A stretch of 22,852 nucleotides of DNA. It comes from Clostridiales bacterium (GTDB taxonomy: Bacteria > Bacillota > Clostridia > Peptostreptococcales > BM714). The stretch is taken from positions 1 to 22,852 of the forward strand of contig PKTO01000281.1 in NCBI GenBank assembly GCA_002869095.1. The letters run 5' to 3'. Shown here one piece after another: positions 1-6,883 of the stretch; the first letter of the stretch is position 1; each line of letters starts with the position of its first letter. The notes under the pieces are model-generated. The model saw only the letters and a list, made by a program, of their open reading frames with translations. It had not been told where the DNA came from and made no database searches. A program made the position numbers and the translations under genes.

Positions 1-1
1 A

Positions 2-892
2 ATAGGATGGATAGGGCTGGGGAAAATGGGATGGAACCTTTGCTTGAATCTTTTGGATTATGGATTCGAAGGCACAGTATGCAAGAGGGACAATGAAAAG
101 GCGAGAGAGATGGTTTCTTTCGGTGCCGGCATGGCTTTCGGCATTGAAGACATGGTCAAAAGATTGGACAAGCCCAGAATAATATGGATAATGGATACGC
201 ACGGAACAGCAGTGGACGATATTATATATGAAATCGAAAAACATCTCGATGCCGGGGACTTGATAGTAGACGGCGGGAATTCACACTATAAGGACAGCAT
301 AAGACGTGCAAAGGACCTTGGAGGCAAGGGCATAGAATTCGTGGATGTGGGAACAAGCGGAGACATTTCGGGAGCCAGGCGGGGAGCATGCATGACGGTT
401 GGGGGAACCGAAAAAGCTTATTGCCGCATACAGCCTTTACTGGAAGCGTTATGCAGGCCGAATGGATATGGCTACATAGGGACTTATGGAAGCGGGCATT
501 ATGTCAAGATGATTCATAACGGAATAGAGTATGGAATGATGCAGGCAATCGGAGAAGGCTTCGAAATAATAGGCGAGAGCGATTACTACATAAATATGGA
601 ATCATTGACCGAAATCTGGAACAATGGTTCAATAATAGGAGGATTCCTGATGGAATCCATGAAAAAGGCATTCGAAATGCACGGAGACCTTTCAGGAATA
701 AGAGGATCGGTGGATTTTTCGGGCGAGGGCCGCTGGGCAGTGGAAGAGGCATTGGAGAGGGAAGTTTCGGCTCCAGTGATTTCACTTTCGGTATTTGAAA
801 GGTACAGGTCAATCAAGAATGAAACATATGCCGGAAAGGTTCTTTCAGCATTGAGGAATGTTTTCGGAGGACATTCCGTTAACGGGGAATGA
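2..892 (+). CDS. 6-phosphogluconate dehydrogenase, short decarboxylating type (5' partial)
   Basis: This enzyme family oxidatively decarboxylates 6-phosphogluconate to ribulose 5-phosphate in the cytoplasm. The frame is open to the window edge: codons upstream of the first in-window ATG (26) read I-G-W-I-G-L-G-K before M-G, which is the N-terminal Rossmann motif GLGKMG (nt 14-31). The ATG at 26 therefore lies inside the dinucleotide-binding motif and the true start is a few codons left of the window. Also visible are the substrate motif DGGNSHYKDS and the catalytic block GSGHYVKMIHNGIEYG with its Lys and His-x-x-Asn. About 296 residues are visible, which fits the short (roughly 300 aa, YqeC/GndA-like) branch rather than the roughly 470 aa enzyme. 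Cofactor preference (NAD or NADP) cannot be told here. No terminator follows before the next promoter. Confidence 0.93.
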   Translation: MGWIGLGKMGWNLCLNLLDYGFEGTVCKRDNEKAREMVSFGAGMAFGIEDMVKRLDKPRIIWIMDTHGTAVDDIIYEIEKHLDAGDLIVDGGNSHYKDSIRRAKDLGGKGIEFVDVGTSGDISGARRGACMTVGGTEKAYCRIQPLLEALCRPNGYGYIGTYGSGHYVKMIHNGIEYGMMQAIGEGFEIIGESDYYINMESLTEIWNNGSIIGGFLMESMKKAFEMHGDLSGIRGSVDFSGEGRWAVEEALEREVSAPVISLSVFERYRSIKNETYAGKVLSALRNVFGGHSVNGE

Positions 893-933
893 TTCTTGTG
901 CATGCGAAGCTGAGGATTTTTATGGCCAAAGAA

Positions 934-963
934 TTTACGCAAAGGTTTGAAATGGTGTATAAT
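934..963 (+). promoter_or_regulatory. Sigma-A-type promoter for the cupin gene
   Basis: TATAAT at 958-963 is a perfect -10 box. It is preceded at 18 bp by TTTACG (934-939), a moderate -35 match. It lies 27 bp upstream of the cupin ATG. Confidence 0.6.
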
Positions 964-989
964 AAAGAAAAAATCGAGAGGTGATATGC

Positions 990-1337
990 ATGATTGTTTC
1001 CAATATGGATACCTTGAAAGAAATAAAAGTCGCGAATCCTGAAGCGAAAGACGCTTTCATGAAAATCTTAGTCGGTCCGGACCAAGGCTGGGCGGATTAT
1101 GTAATGAGAGAATTCGAACTGGGTGCGGGCGGCTTTTCCCCGAAACATGTGCATGACTGGCCCCATATAAACTATATTATCGAGGGCCTGGGCGAGCTTC
1201 AAGTTGGAGATGCGGTCCATGAAATAAAAGCCGGCGGATATGCCTATGTGCCTCCGGGCATCGTCCATCAGTTCAGAAACATGGGAGAAGGCAGACTGAA
1301 ATTCATTTGCATAGTTCCAAAAGAGGGGCATAAATAG
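990..1337 (+). CDS. Small single-domain cupin protein
   Basis: A 115-aa cytoplasmic protein made of one cupin barrel. Motif 1 is visible as GGFSPKHVHDWPHINYIIEG (two metal-ligand His, and the Glu), and motif 2 as GGYAYVPPGIVHQFRN with the third His. A bound divalent metal is therefore likely, but the substrate is unknown; such proteins range from small dioxygenases and isomerases to ligand sensors. The ATG at 990 is chosen because the ribosome site GAGAGG (976-981) sits 8 bp before it, whereas a GTG at 981 would overlap that site. The gene has its own promoter and is followed after 15 bp by a small membrane-protein gene, probably co-transcribed. The domain call is firm; the role is not known. 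Confidence 0.85.
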   Translation: MIVSNMDTLKEIKVANPEAKDAFMKILVGPDQGWADYVMREFELGAGGFSPKHVHDWPHINYIIEGLGELQVGDAVHEIKAGGYAYVPPGIVHQFRNMGEGRLKFICIVPKEGHK

Positions 1338-1352
1338 AAAGGGAAGTGACTT

Positions 1353-1640
1353 ATGACGAGTAAGGATTTTGCCATACTTGTTGTCCCGATGCTGGTGTCG
1401 CTCATCATCAGTCTGGGATACGGGAAAAGCATGGCGGGGAAAAAGATTGACTTTCCCAGGATATTGACAAAGACAATGGGCATCCATGGACGGATAATGC
1501 TTCTTTCAGCCATAGGATGGGTTCTTTATGCGACCGGATGGCGTCAGAAGGCAATCGGCGTAATATACATGGTTATGGCATTCCTGGTCATCGGCATGAT
1601 CGACTATGTAGCCATAAACAAGATGACGGCAAAAGACTGA
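1353..1640 (+). CDS. Small three-helix membrane protein, function unknown
   Basis: A 95-aa protein with three clear hydrophobic segments, at about residues 6-23, 47-62 and 66-87. They are separated by a basic loop (K-S-M-A-G-K-K) and a short WRQK turn, so it should be an inner-membrane protein. No motif that I recognise is present. It starts at ATG 1353 behind an AAGGGAAG-like ribosome site, 15 bp after the cupin stop codon, and is followed directly by an intrinsic terminator. It is therefore the last gene of a two-gene unit with the cupin. The real-gene call rests on the ribosome site, the context and the membrane pattern. Confidence 0.7.
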   Translation: MTSKDFAILVVPMLVSLIISLGYGKSMAGKKIDFPRILTKTMGIHGRIMLLSAIGWVLYATGWRQKAIGVIYMVMAFLVIGMIDYVAINKMTAKD

Positions 1641-1641
1641 G

Positions 1642-1667
1642 GAAGACCGAAAGGTCTTTCTTTTTTT
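1642..1667 (+). terminator. Intrinsic terminator after the cupin/membrane unit
   Basis: Stem AAGACC (1643-1648) pairs with GGTCTT (1653-1658) around a GAAA tetraloop and runs straight into a T-rich tail ending near 1667. Confidence 0.85.
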
Positions 1668-1684
1668 CATTTTTGCATTAATGC

Positions 1685-1713
1685 TTTACAAATTTAGTTC
1701 GCTAAAGTATAAT
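1685..1713 (+). promoter_or_regulatory. Strong sigma-A promoter of amino-acid ABC operon 1
   Basis: TTTACA (1685-1690), a 17-bp spacer and TATAAT (1708-1713) together differ from the full consensus by a single base. The start codon of the binding protein follows 48 bp later. Confidence 0.85.
1693..1706. promoter_or_regulatory. Inverted repeat inside the promoter spacer, possible operator
   Basis: TTTAG (1693-1697) and CTAAA (1702-1706) are perfect reverse complements around TTCG. They lie entirely between the -35 and -10 boxes, where a bound protein would block RNA polymerase. The arms are short, so chance is possible. Confidence 0.35.
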
Positions 1714-1761
1714 ACATCTGTGCTGTAAATTGAAAAATCAAAAAGAGAAGGGGAGATTAAA

Positions 1762-2577
1762 TTGAAAAAAATTCTAGTATTGTTTATGGTTTTGGCCATG
1801 GTCGTGGCTGTATTTGCGGGATGTACGCAGCAGGAGGAACCGGAAGCGGCGGCTGAACCCAATTCTTTGGAAGCAATCATCGAAAAAGGCGAATTTGTCC
1901 TTGGCCTTGACGACAGTTTTCCGCCAATGGGATTCAGGGACGACAATGGCGACATAGTCGGTTTTGACATCGATTTGGCAAAAGAAGTTGCAGAAAGAAT
2001 GGGTGTTGAGCTTGTTGTAAAACCTGTCGATTGGGATGGGATTGCTCTCAGTCTGAAAAACGGAGACATTGACGTAATATGGAACGGATTGACTATTACT
2101 GATGAACGCAGAGAAACGATGGGATTCACGAAACCTTATCTCAACAACAGGCAAATAATTGTTGCAAGGGTCGATTCGGACATAGCGACGAAAGCAGACC
2201 TGGAAGGTAAAGTTGTAGGCGTTCAATTGGGAAGCAGCTCCGACATAGCCCTGAGCAGCGAACCCGAAGTTGCCGACAAGGTTGAAGATGTTAGAAAGTA
2301 TTCCAACAACGTCGAGGCATTGCTTGACTTGGCAAACGAGGGAACAGATGCAGTAGTGGTTGATGAAATTGTGGGAAGATACTATATAGCAAAGAAGCCT
2401 GACATGTATAAGGTTCTGGACGATTATTTCACAGACGAGGAATACGGAGTCGGCTACCGCAAGGAAGACACTGACTTCGGTCAAGAGCTTGACAGAATTT
2501 TGGATGAAATGAAAGCGGATGGAACAGCAGACGCAATCTCCGAGGAATGGTTCGGAGAAGCTATCGTATTGAAATAG
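1762..2577 (+). CDS. Amino-acid ABC transporter substrate-binding lipoprotein (SBP family 3)
   Basis: Extracellular receptor of a polar amino-acid importer. The first 21 residues form a lipoprotein signal (K-K, hydrophobic core, then V-F-A-G-C with the lipidated Cys at 21); an acidic linker follows. The family 3 periplasmic-binding fold shows in DDSFPPMGF (50-58), GFDIDLAKEVAERMG (67-81) and the ligand loop NGLTITDERRETMGF (108-122), where Arg116 is the expected contact for the amino-acid carboxylate. Length, 271 aa, is usual. The start is TTG at 1762 behind AGGGGAG (1749-1755). The permease follows 12 bp after the stop. The exact amino acid (glutamine, cystine, arginine and so on) cannot be told from sequence alone. 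Confidence 0.93.
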   Translation: MKKILVLFMVLAMVVAVFAGCTQQEEPEAAAEPNSLEAIIEKGEFVLGLDDSFPPMGFRDDNGDIVGFDIDLAKEVAERMGVELVVKPVDWDGIALSLKNGDIDVIWNGLTITDERRETMGFTKPYLNNRQIIVARVDSDIATKADLEGKVVGVQLGSSSDIALSSEPEVADKVEDVRKYSNNVEALLDLANEGTDAVVVDEIVGRYYIAKKPDMYKVLDDYFTDEEYGVGYRKEDTDFGQELDRILDEMKADGTADAISEEWFGEAIVLK

Positions 2578-2589
2578 GAGCTGGAGAAT

Positions 2590-3234
2590 TTGGAAAAGCT
2601 TTTTAGCATCACCTTGTATATATTGAAAGGCAGCGGTGTCACACTGGGGCTTTACGCCATTACGGCCGTTTTTTCAATGCCTCTCGGACTCATGTGCGCC
2701 TTGGGGAAAATATCAAAAAACAAGGTTTTAAGCAAGGCGGTAAGTTTGTACACATGGGTTTTCAGGGGAACGCCCCTTCTGCTCCAATTGTTCTTCACCT
2801 ACTATGGCTTGCCCGTATTGGGCATAAGGTGGAGCGGACCGTTTGCTCCCGCCGCTTTGACTTTCATACTGAACTACGCCGCTTACCTGACGGAAATTTT
2901 CAGGGCTGGGATACAGTCAATAGACAAGGGGCAGTACGAGGCTGCAAAGGTTTTGGGCATGAACTACAGCCAGACAATGCGTAAAATAATAATACCCCAG
3001 ACAGTAAAGAGGATACTTCCGCCACTTGGCAATGAAGCCATCACTCTCGTCAAGGACACTGCGCTTGTGGCAGTCATAGCCTTGGCTGAAATACTGAGGA
3101 ATGCCAAGGAAATTGTGACAAGGGAATTCATAATAACCCCGTTTTTCATAGCGGCTGCGATTTATCTTGTGTTGACCTCGGTGATTGTTTTGACATTCAA
3201 CCGCATGGAAGAAAAATATTCGTACTATGAGTAG
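2590..3234 (+). CDS. Polar amino-acid ABC transporter permease (HisM/GlnP type)
   Basis: Integral membrane subunit of importer 1, 214 aa with about five membrane segments, as is usual for HisMQ-type permeases. The family hallmarks WVFRGTPLLLQLFFTYYG (56-73) and the EAA loop QYEAAKVLGMNYSQTM (115-130), which docks on the ATPase, are intact. The start is TTG 2590, 9 bp after AGGAG (2576-2580) that overlaps the stop of the binding protein; no better ATG is near. It is a single permease gene, so the transporter probably uses a homodimer. The ATPase gene follows after 8 bp. Confidence 0.93.
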   Translation: MEKLFSITLYILKGSGVTLGLYAITAVFSMPLGLMCALGKISKNKVLSKAVSLYTWVFRGTPLLLQLFFTYYGLPVLGIRWSGPFAPAALTFILNYAAYLTEIFRAGIQSIDKGQYEAAKVLGMNYSQTMRKIIIPQTVKRILPPLGNEAITLVKDTALVAVIALAEILRNAKEIVTREFIITPFFIAAAIYLVLTSVIVLTFNRMEEKYSYYE

Positions 3235-3242
3235 GTGGATTC

Positions 3243-4004
3243 ATGAAAATGATTGAAATAAAAGATGTTTCAAAGAATTTCGGACCCTTGAAAGTGCTGG
3301 ACAAGATAAATCTGCAAGTGGACAGGGGAGAAATAATTTCGATAATCGGTCCTTCGGGAGCAGGGAAGAGCACGCTTTTGAGGTCAGTGATACAATTGGA
3401 ATCAATCGATGATGGAATAGTTGAAATCGAAGGTCTCAGAATCGCATGCAGGAAAGACAGGGACGACGACGAACCGATCGACAAAACCACGGTCCGGGAA
3501 GGGCTTGCTAAAATGGGTATGGTTTTTCAGGGATTCAATCTGTTTCCTCATATGACTGTTCTTGAGAACGTCATGATAGCTCAGACAATTGTAAAGGACA
3601 GAAGCCAGAAGGAAGCCCAAGAAAAAGCGAAAGCCATATTGAACAAGGTTGGCCTTACGGACAAGGAGAACAGCTATCCTTCACAGATCTCAGGAGGACA
3701 GAAACAACGTGTCGCAATAGCCAGGGCATTGGCCATGGATCCCGACATAATGCTGTTTGACGAACCGACTTCCGCTCTCGATCCTGAATTGATAGGAGAG
3801 GTGCTGGGAGTCATAAAGGCCCTTGCACAAGAACGGATGACAATGATGATAGTCACCCATGAAATGAACTTTGCCCGGGAAATTTCCGACAGGATACTGT
3901 TCATGGAAGACGGCAGGATTGTAGAGTCCGGTCCGCCCGACAAGATATTTGTGAATCCCGAACATCCCAGAATAAGGACATTCCTGGATAAAATATTATC
4001 TTAG
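3243..4004 (+). CDS. Polar amino-acid ABC transporter ATPase (GlnQ/HisP type)
   Basis: Nucleotide-binding subunit that powers importer 1. All motifs are present: Walker A GPSGAGKST (36-44), Q-loop Gln96 in VFQGFNLF, signature ISGGQKQR (149-156, Ile replacing the usual Leu), Walker B IMLFDE (169-174) and the switch His206. Compared with the ATPase encoded at 8395-9150 it carries an acidic insertion around residues 70-80 (R-K-D-R-D-D-D-E). Translation starts at ATG 3243 behind AGGTGG (3233-3238), which touches the permease stop. A terminator at 4040-4067 ends the operon. Confidence 0.95.
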   Translation: MKMIEIKDVSKNFGPLKVLDKINLQVDRGEIISIIGPSGAGKSTLLRSVIQLESIDDGIVEIEGLRIACRKDRDDDEPIDKTTVREGLAKMGMVFQGFNLFPHMTVLENVMIAQTIVKDRSQKEAQEKAKAILNKVGLTDKENSYPSQISGGQKQRVAIARALAMDPDIMLFDEPTSALDPELIGEVLGVIKALAQERMTMMIVTHEMNFAREISDRILFMEDGRIVESGPPDKIFVNPEHPRIRTFLDKILS

Positions 4005-4039
4005 CAGTCGCTTGAATTGGGACTTTTTATTCAATCTCG

Positions 4040-4067
4040 CATCCGCCGAAGTTCGGCGGATGTTTTT
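4040..4067 (+). terminator. Intrinsic terminator after ABC operon 1
   Basis: CATCCGCCG (4040-4048) pairs with CGGCGGATG (4054-4062) around an AAGTT loop, and is followed by a T-run. The next promoter begins within about 10 bp. Confidence 0.92.
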
Positions 4068-4072
4068 GTTGG

Positions 4073-4091
4073 AATGATTTTATGGTAAAAT
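4073..4091 (+). promoter_or_regulatory. Extended -10 promoter with overlapping inverted-repeat operator, OPT operon
   Basis: TATGGTAAAAT (4081-4091) is an extended -10 box (TGN plus TAAAAT) with only a weak -35 (TTTTTG, 4063-4068). The same bases form a perfect inverted repeat, ATTTTA (4077-4082) and TAAAAT (4086-4091). The 19 bp from 4073 to 4091 recur at 6847-6865 in front of the XRE-cupin regulator gene with one change (G to C at the centre), which argues that both are bound by the same protein, most simply that regulator. Transcription would start near 4098. Confidence 0.65.
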
Positions 4092-4095
4092 GAGT

Positions 4096-4191
4096 TATCA
4101 GGACGGTATCCCAAAGAGCTGTACCTGCTCGCAAAATGGAGTTTGATGAACACAATGCAATTACTCCGAGCCCTGATACAGGGCTTTTTTT
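4096..4191 (+). ncRNA. Candidate attenuator or riboswitch-like leader of the OPT operon, class not recognised
   Basis: The leader between the promoter and the transporter gene folds in two incompatible ways. A terminator hairpin uses AGCCCTG (4169-4175). Alternatively TATCAGG at the very 5' end (4096-4102) pairs perfectly with CCTGATA (4172-4178), which dismantles the terminator and closes a domain. Inside that domain are hairpin GAGC/GCTC (4116-4119 with 4127-4130) and hairpin GGAGT/ACTCC (4138-4142 with 4163-4167). GGTA (4105-4108) can pair with TACC (4122-4125) in the first hairpin loop, a possible pseudoknot. I compared it from memory with SAM, TPP, glycine, purine, fluoride, ZTP, guanidine, T-box and cobalamin consensus elements and it matched none. 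A leader-peptide attenuator is the rival explanation. Confidence 0.5.
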
Positions 4192-4193
4192 GA
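4146..4193 (+). CDS. Possible 15-codon leader peptide inside the attenuator
   Basis: ATG at 4146 opens a short frame reading M-N-T-M-Q-L-L-R-A-L-I-Q-G-F-F and ending at TGA 4191-4193. A GGAG (4138-4141) precedes it by 4 bp, a tight but usable spacing, and that GGAG is itself paired in the GGAGT/ACTCC hairpin. The coding frame runs through the whole terminator hairpin, so a ribosome paused on the adjacent Leu codons (4161-4166) would cover its left arm. This is inference: the frame is short enough to arise by chance. Confidence 0.3.
   Translation: MNTMQLLRALIQGFF
4169..4191 (+). terminator. Intrinsic terminator/attenuator upstream of the OPT gene
   Basis: AGCCCTG (4169-4175) and CAGGGCT (4179-4185) form a 7-bp GC-rich stem with an ATA loop, followed by a 7-base T-run (4185-4191). 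It lies 38 bp before the transporter start codon and about 70 bp after the predicted transcription start, the position of a conditional terminator. Confidence 0.85.
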
Positions 4194-4228
4194 CGCTTTC
4201 CTGAAATACATGAATACGGAGGCTCTAC

Positions 4229-5833
4229 ATGCACCAGGCAAGGAATCTAAAGGAACAGCTGACGCCGAGGAGTCTGGTTATCGGTGTCGTGGGAGCACTT
4301 GTCATAACGACAAGCTCAATGTATGTGGCTTTACGAATGGGGGCTTTGCCATGGCCCACAATATTTGTGGCGGTACTTTCCATGACATTGCTTAGGATGA
4401 TGGGAAATACCAATCTCAATGAAATAAACACGGCCCATACCGCCATGTCGGCGGGAAGCATGGTTGCAGGCGGACTTGCATTCACTGTTCCGGGAATCTG
4501 GATGATTCAGGCGGACGCTTCGGTTTCTTATTGGGAAGTCACGGCGGTGGCTCTTTCGGGAGCCCTGTTGGGAATGGTATTCACCGCGCTTGTCAGGTAC
4601 CACTTCATCGTGAAGGAAGAACTGCCTTTCCCTATGGGAATAGCTGCTTCCGAAACCGTAATTGCAGGAGACGAAGGCGGCTTGAAGGCCAGGCTTCTTT
4701 TTTCGTCCATGGCTGCCACCGCGCTTTTTACTGTTTTAAGGGATTGGTTCGGAAAAATTCCTGGAGCTTGGACAGCGAAAGGCCTTTACGCAAAAAACAT
4801 ATTCTTCGGTTTCTGGATTTCCCCGATGGCAATCGCCATCGGTTACATAATCGGGCCGCTCTTCACGGGAGTGTGGTTCCTGGGAGCTCTTGCATCATAC
4901 TTCGTAATCATACCCATAGGCGTGGCCTGGGGGTGGTTTGCCGATGTTGCCGCAGCAACCGCATTCAAGGACAGCTTGGGCATAGGGCTTATGGTCGGCA
5001 CGGGAATTGGTATTTTGTTCAAAGGAATACTGCCCAAGGCAAAGGAAATCTATGGACCCATATTCAGAAGAAAGACGATAGAGGGACTTAATGGCAGATG
5101 GACATTCGTTTCGATTGTTCTTCCTGTATTTCTTCTTACTTTTATATCAGGCATTCCTCTGGCGGGGAGCCTGCTGGCGATTGCGGGAATATGGCTGACG
5201 ACGGCCATGGCAGCGTCGATTACGGGACAAACAGGAATCAATCCAATGGAGATATTCGGCATAATAGTTTTGCTTGCGGTAAGAACTGTAGTAGCAATCG
5301 GCATGAAAGAAGCATTTTTCATAGCTGCCGTTGTGGCGGTCGCCTGCGGATTGGCAGGCGATGTGTTGAACGACTTCAAATCAGGGCACATACTGGGTAC
5401 GGATCCTAGAGCGCAAGTTGTGGCGGAGGCGGTTGGAGGAATTGTCGGAGCTCTGGTTTCCGCAAGCGTGCTGTTTATTATGTTCAAGGCTTATGGAACT
5501 TTCGGACCTGGCACCGAATTGCCTGCGCCCCAGGCCTACGCGGTTTCAACCATGGTTGGAGGATTGCCGAATCAGGGAGCTTTCTTTTGGGGATTTGCTA
5601 TAGGATTTGCTCTTTACATGCTTAATATTCCGGGCATGACCTTGGGCCTGGGAATATATTTGCCGATGTTCATTTCCACAACGGTTTTTGCCGGCGGACT
5701 GCTTGGGCTTGTGTTTGGGAAAAGGGACGAGGAAAGCAAGAATCGTGGAACGGTATTGGCATCCGGAATTCTTGGAGGAGAAGGAGTAGCCGGTGTCTTG
5801 ATTGCAATAATCAAGGTTTTGACCATGGGATAA
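4229..5833 (+). CDS. OPT-family oligopeptide transporter
   Basis: Multi-spanning membrane carrier of the oligopeptide transporter (OPT) superfamily, expected to import short peptides with a cation gradient; some relatives move metal chelates instead. The 534 residues are almost wholly hydrophobic with an estimated 14-16 membrane segments. OPT signatures are visible: AHTAMSAGSMVAGG (69-82), LPFPMGIAASETV (132-144), TGQTGINPMEI (332-342), GDVLNDFKSGHILGTDPRAQ (377-396) and the C-terminal glycine-rich GILGGEGVAG. Start ATG 4229 has CGGAGG (4217-4222) 6 bp upstream. The peptidase gene begins 11 bp after the stop, with its ribosome site touching that stop, so uptake and cleavage are probably coupled. 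Expression should depend on the operator at 4077-4091 and the leader terminator. Confidence 0.92.
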   Translation: MHQARNLKEQLTPRSLVIGVVGALVITTSSMYVALRMGALPWPTIFVAVLSMTLLRMMGNTNLNEINTAHTAMSAGSMVAGGLAFTVPGIWMIQADASVSYWEVTAVALSGALLGMVFTALVRYHFIVKEELPFPMGIAASETVIAGDEGGLKARLLFSSMAATALFTVLRDWFGKIPGAWTAKGLYAKNIFFGFWISPMAIAIGYIIGPLFTGVWFLGALASYFVIIPIGVAWGWFADVAAATAFKDSLGIGLMVGTGIGILFKGILPKAKEIYGPIFRRKTIEGLNGRWTFVSIVLPVFLLTFISGIPLAGSLLAIAGIWLTTAMAASITGQTGINPMEIFGIIVLLAVRTVVAIGMKEAFFIAAVVAVACGLAGDVLNDFKSGHILGTDPRAQVVAEAVGGIVGALVSASVLFIMFKAYGTFGPGTELPAPQAYAVSTMVGGLPNQGAFFWGFAIGFALYMLNIPGMTLGLGIYLPMFISTTVFAGGLLGLVFGKRDEESKNRGTVLASGILGGEGVAGVLIAIIKVLTMG

Positions 5834-5844
5834 GGAGGGGTGGT

Positions 5845-6822
5845 ATGATTTCTATAACCGATATAAAAAACATGCCGGGCGTGCGTATCGGCAGCTGGGA
5901 AGACAGACAGGCAGCTACCGGCTGCACTGTTGTAATTGCGGAGAATGGAGCGCCTGCAGGTGTAGATGTAAGGGGCGGAGCCCCGGGGACAAGGGAAACG
6001 GATTTGCTTGACCCGGTAAATCTCGTCGACAGGGTACACGCCGTCTTTTTGTCGGGTGGGAGCGCTTTCGGACTCGATTCGGCAGGCGGAATAATGCAGT
6101 ATCTCGAGGAACGGAATATAGGATTCGATGTAGGGGTTACAAAAGTGCCTATAGTGACAGGGGCAGTGCTTTTCGACCTGACTTATGGAGATTTCAGGAC
6201 CAGACCTGGCAAAGAAGCGGGGTATGCGGCTGCGGAAGCCTCGGAAGCCAATTGTCTGAAGGAGGGCAGCTACGGCGCCGGAACAGGGGCGACAGTAGGC
6301 AAGGTTAAAGGCATGGATTATGCGATGAAAGGCGGACTCGGGACATTTTGTTTTGAATTTGAAGGGCTTTATGTTGGAGCGGTAGTTGCTGTCAACGCTT
6401 TTGGAAACATATACAGTCCGGAGCGCAAGGAATTTCTGGCTGGAGTTCTTGACGAAGGAAAGAAAAACATATTGGATGCCGAAGAGATCATCGTAGGCAT
6501 GAACAACTCCCAAAAGGACTCTTTCAAGGGCAATACGACAATAGGAGTTGTAATGACAAACGGCAAGTTTGACAAGGCCGAATGCAAAAAAATTGCCCAG
6601 ATGGCGCACAATGGACTTGCAAGAACGATAAGGCCGTCACACACTCAACTGGATGGTGACTCTATATTCGTCATGTCGACCGGCCAAGCTGAAGCTGATG
6701 TCAGCGCGGTTGGCATAATGGCGGCGGACGCTGTTGCGCAAGCCGTTCAAAGGGCGGTAAAGGAAGCCGAATCCACTTGCGGAATGCCGTCCTACAAGGA
6801 CATACACGAAGCTCTTGACTGA
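5845..6822 (+). CDS. P1-family (S58/DmpA-like) N-terminal-nucleophile aminopeptidase
   Basis: A 325-aa cytoplasmic hydrolase of the DmpA/BapA/P1 family, whose members release N-terminal residues from small peptides (L-aminopeptidase, D-esterase or beta-peptidase). They mature by self-cleavage ahead of a Ser/Thr nucleophile. Here the cleavage site is visible as K-G-N230 / T231-T-I-G-V-V-M-T-N-G, making Thr231 the likely nucleophile and giving alpha (1-230) and beta (231-325) chains. The N-terminal MPGVRIGSWEDRQAATGCTV (9-28) and FLSGGSAFGLDSAGG (68-82) blocks are also typical. Start ATG 5845 follows AAGGAGGGG (5832-5840). Being second in the operon behind the OPT carrier suggests it digests the imported peptides; the preferred peptide is unknown. 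Confidence 0.92.
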   Translation: MISITDIKNMPGVRIGSWEDRQAATGCTVVIAENGAPAGVDVRGGAPGTRETDLLDPVNLVDRVHAVFLSGGSAFGLDSAGGIMQYLEERNIGFDVGVTKVPIVTGAVLFDLTYGDFRTRPGKEAGYAAAEASEANCLKEGSYGAGTGATVGKVKGMDYAMKGGLGTFCFEFEGLYVGAVVAVNAFGNIYSPERKEFLAGVLDEGKKNILDAEEIIVGMNNSQKDSFKGNTTIGVVMTNGKFDKAECKKIAQMAHNGLARTIRPSHTQLDGDSIFVMSTGQAEADVSAVGIMAADAVAQAVQRAVKEAESTCGMPSYKDIHEALD

Positions 6823-6846
6823 TGAATATTAAAAAGTGGAGAAATA

Positions 6847-6865
6847 AATGATTTTATGCTAAAAT
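6847..6865 (+). promoter_or_regulatory. Promoter and inverted-repeat operator of the XRE-cupin regulator, copy of the OPT one
   Basis: TATGCTAAAAT (6855-6865) is an extended -10 box. ATTTTA (6851-6856) and TAAAAT (6860-6865) form a perfect 6-bp inverted repeat with a TGC centre. 18 of 19 bases equal those at 4073-4091. This placement fits autorepression by the gene that follows. Confidence 0.6.
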
Positions 6866-6883
6866 AATAGTGAAAATATATGG

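Noticed and set aside
872..891. CATTCC/GGAATG hairpin as terminator of the dehydrogenase gene
   Set aside because: It lies within the last codons and no T-run follows.
1774..2484. 236-codon open frame on the minus strand
   Set aside because: Antisense to the binding-protein gene, with no ribosome site and no family motifs.
5614..6609. 331-codon open frame on the minus strand
   Set aside because: It lies antisense to the OPT and P1 peptidase genes, has no ribosome site or recognisable domain, and is rich in Ser, Pro, Tyr and His as expected for a mirror of a biased coding frame.
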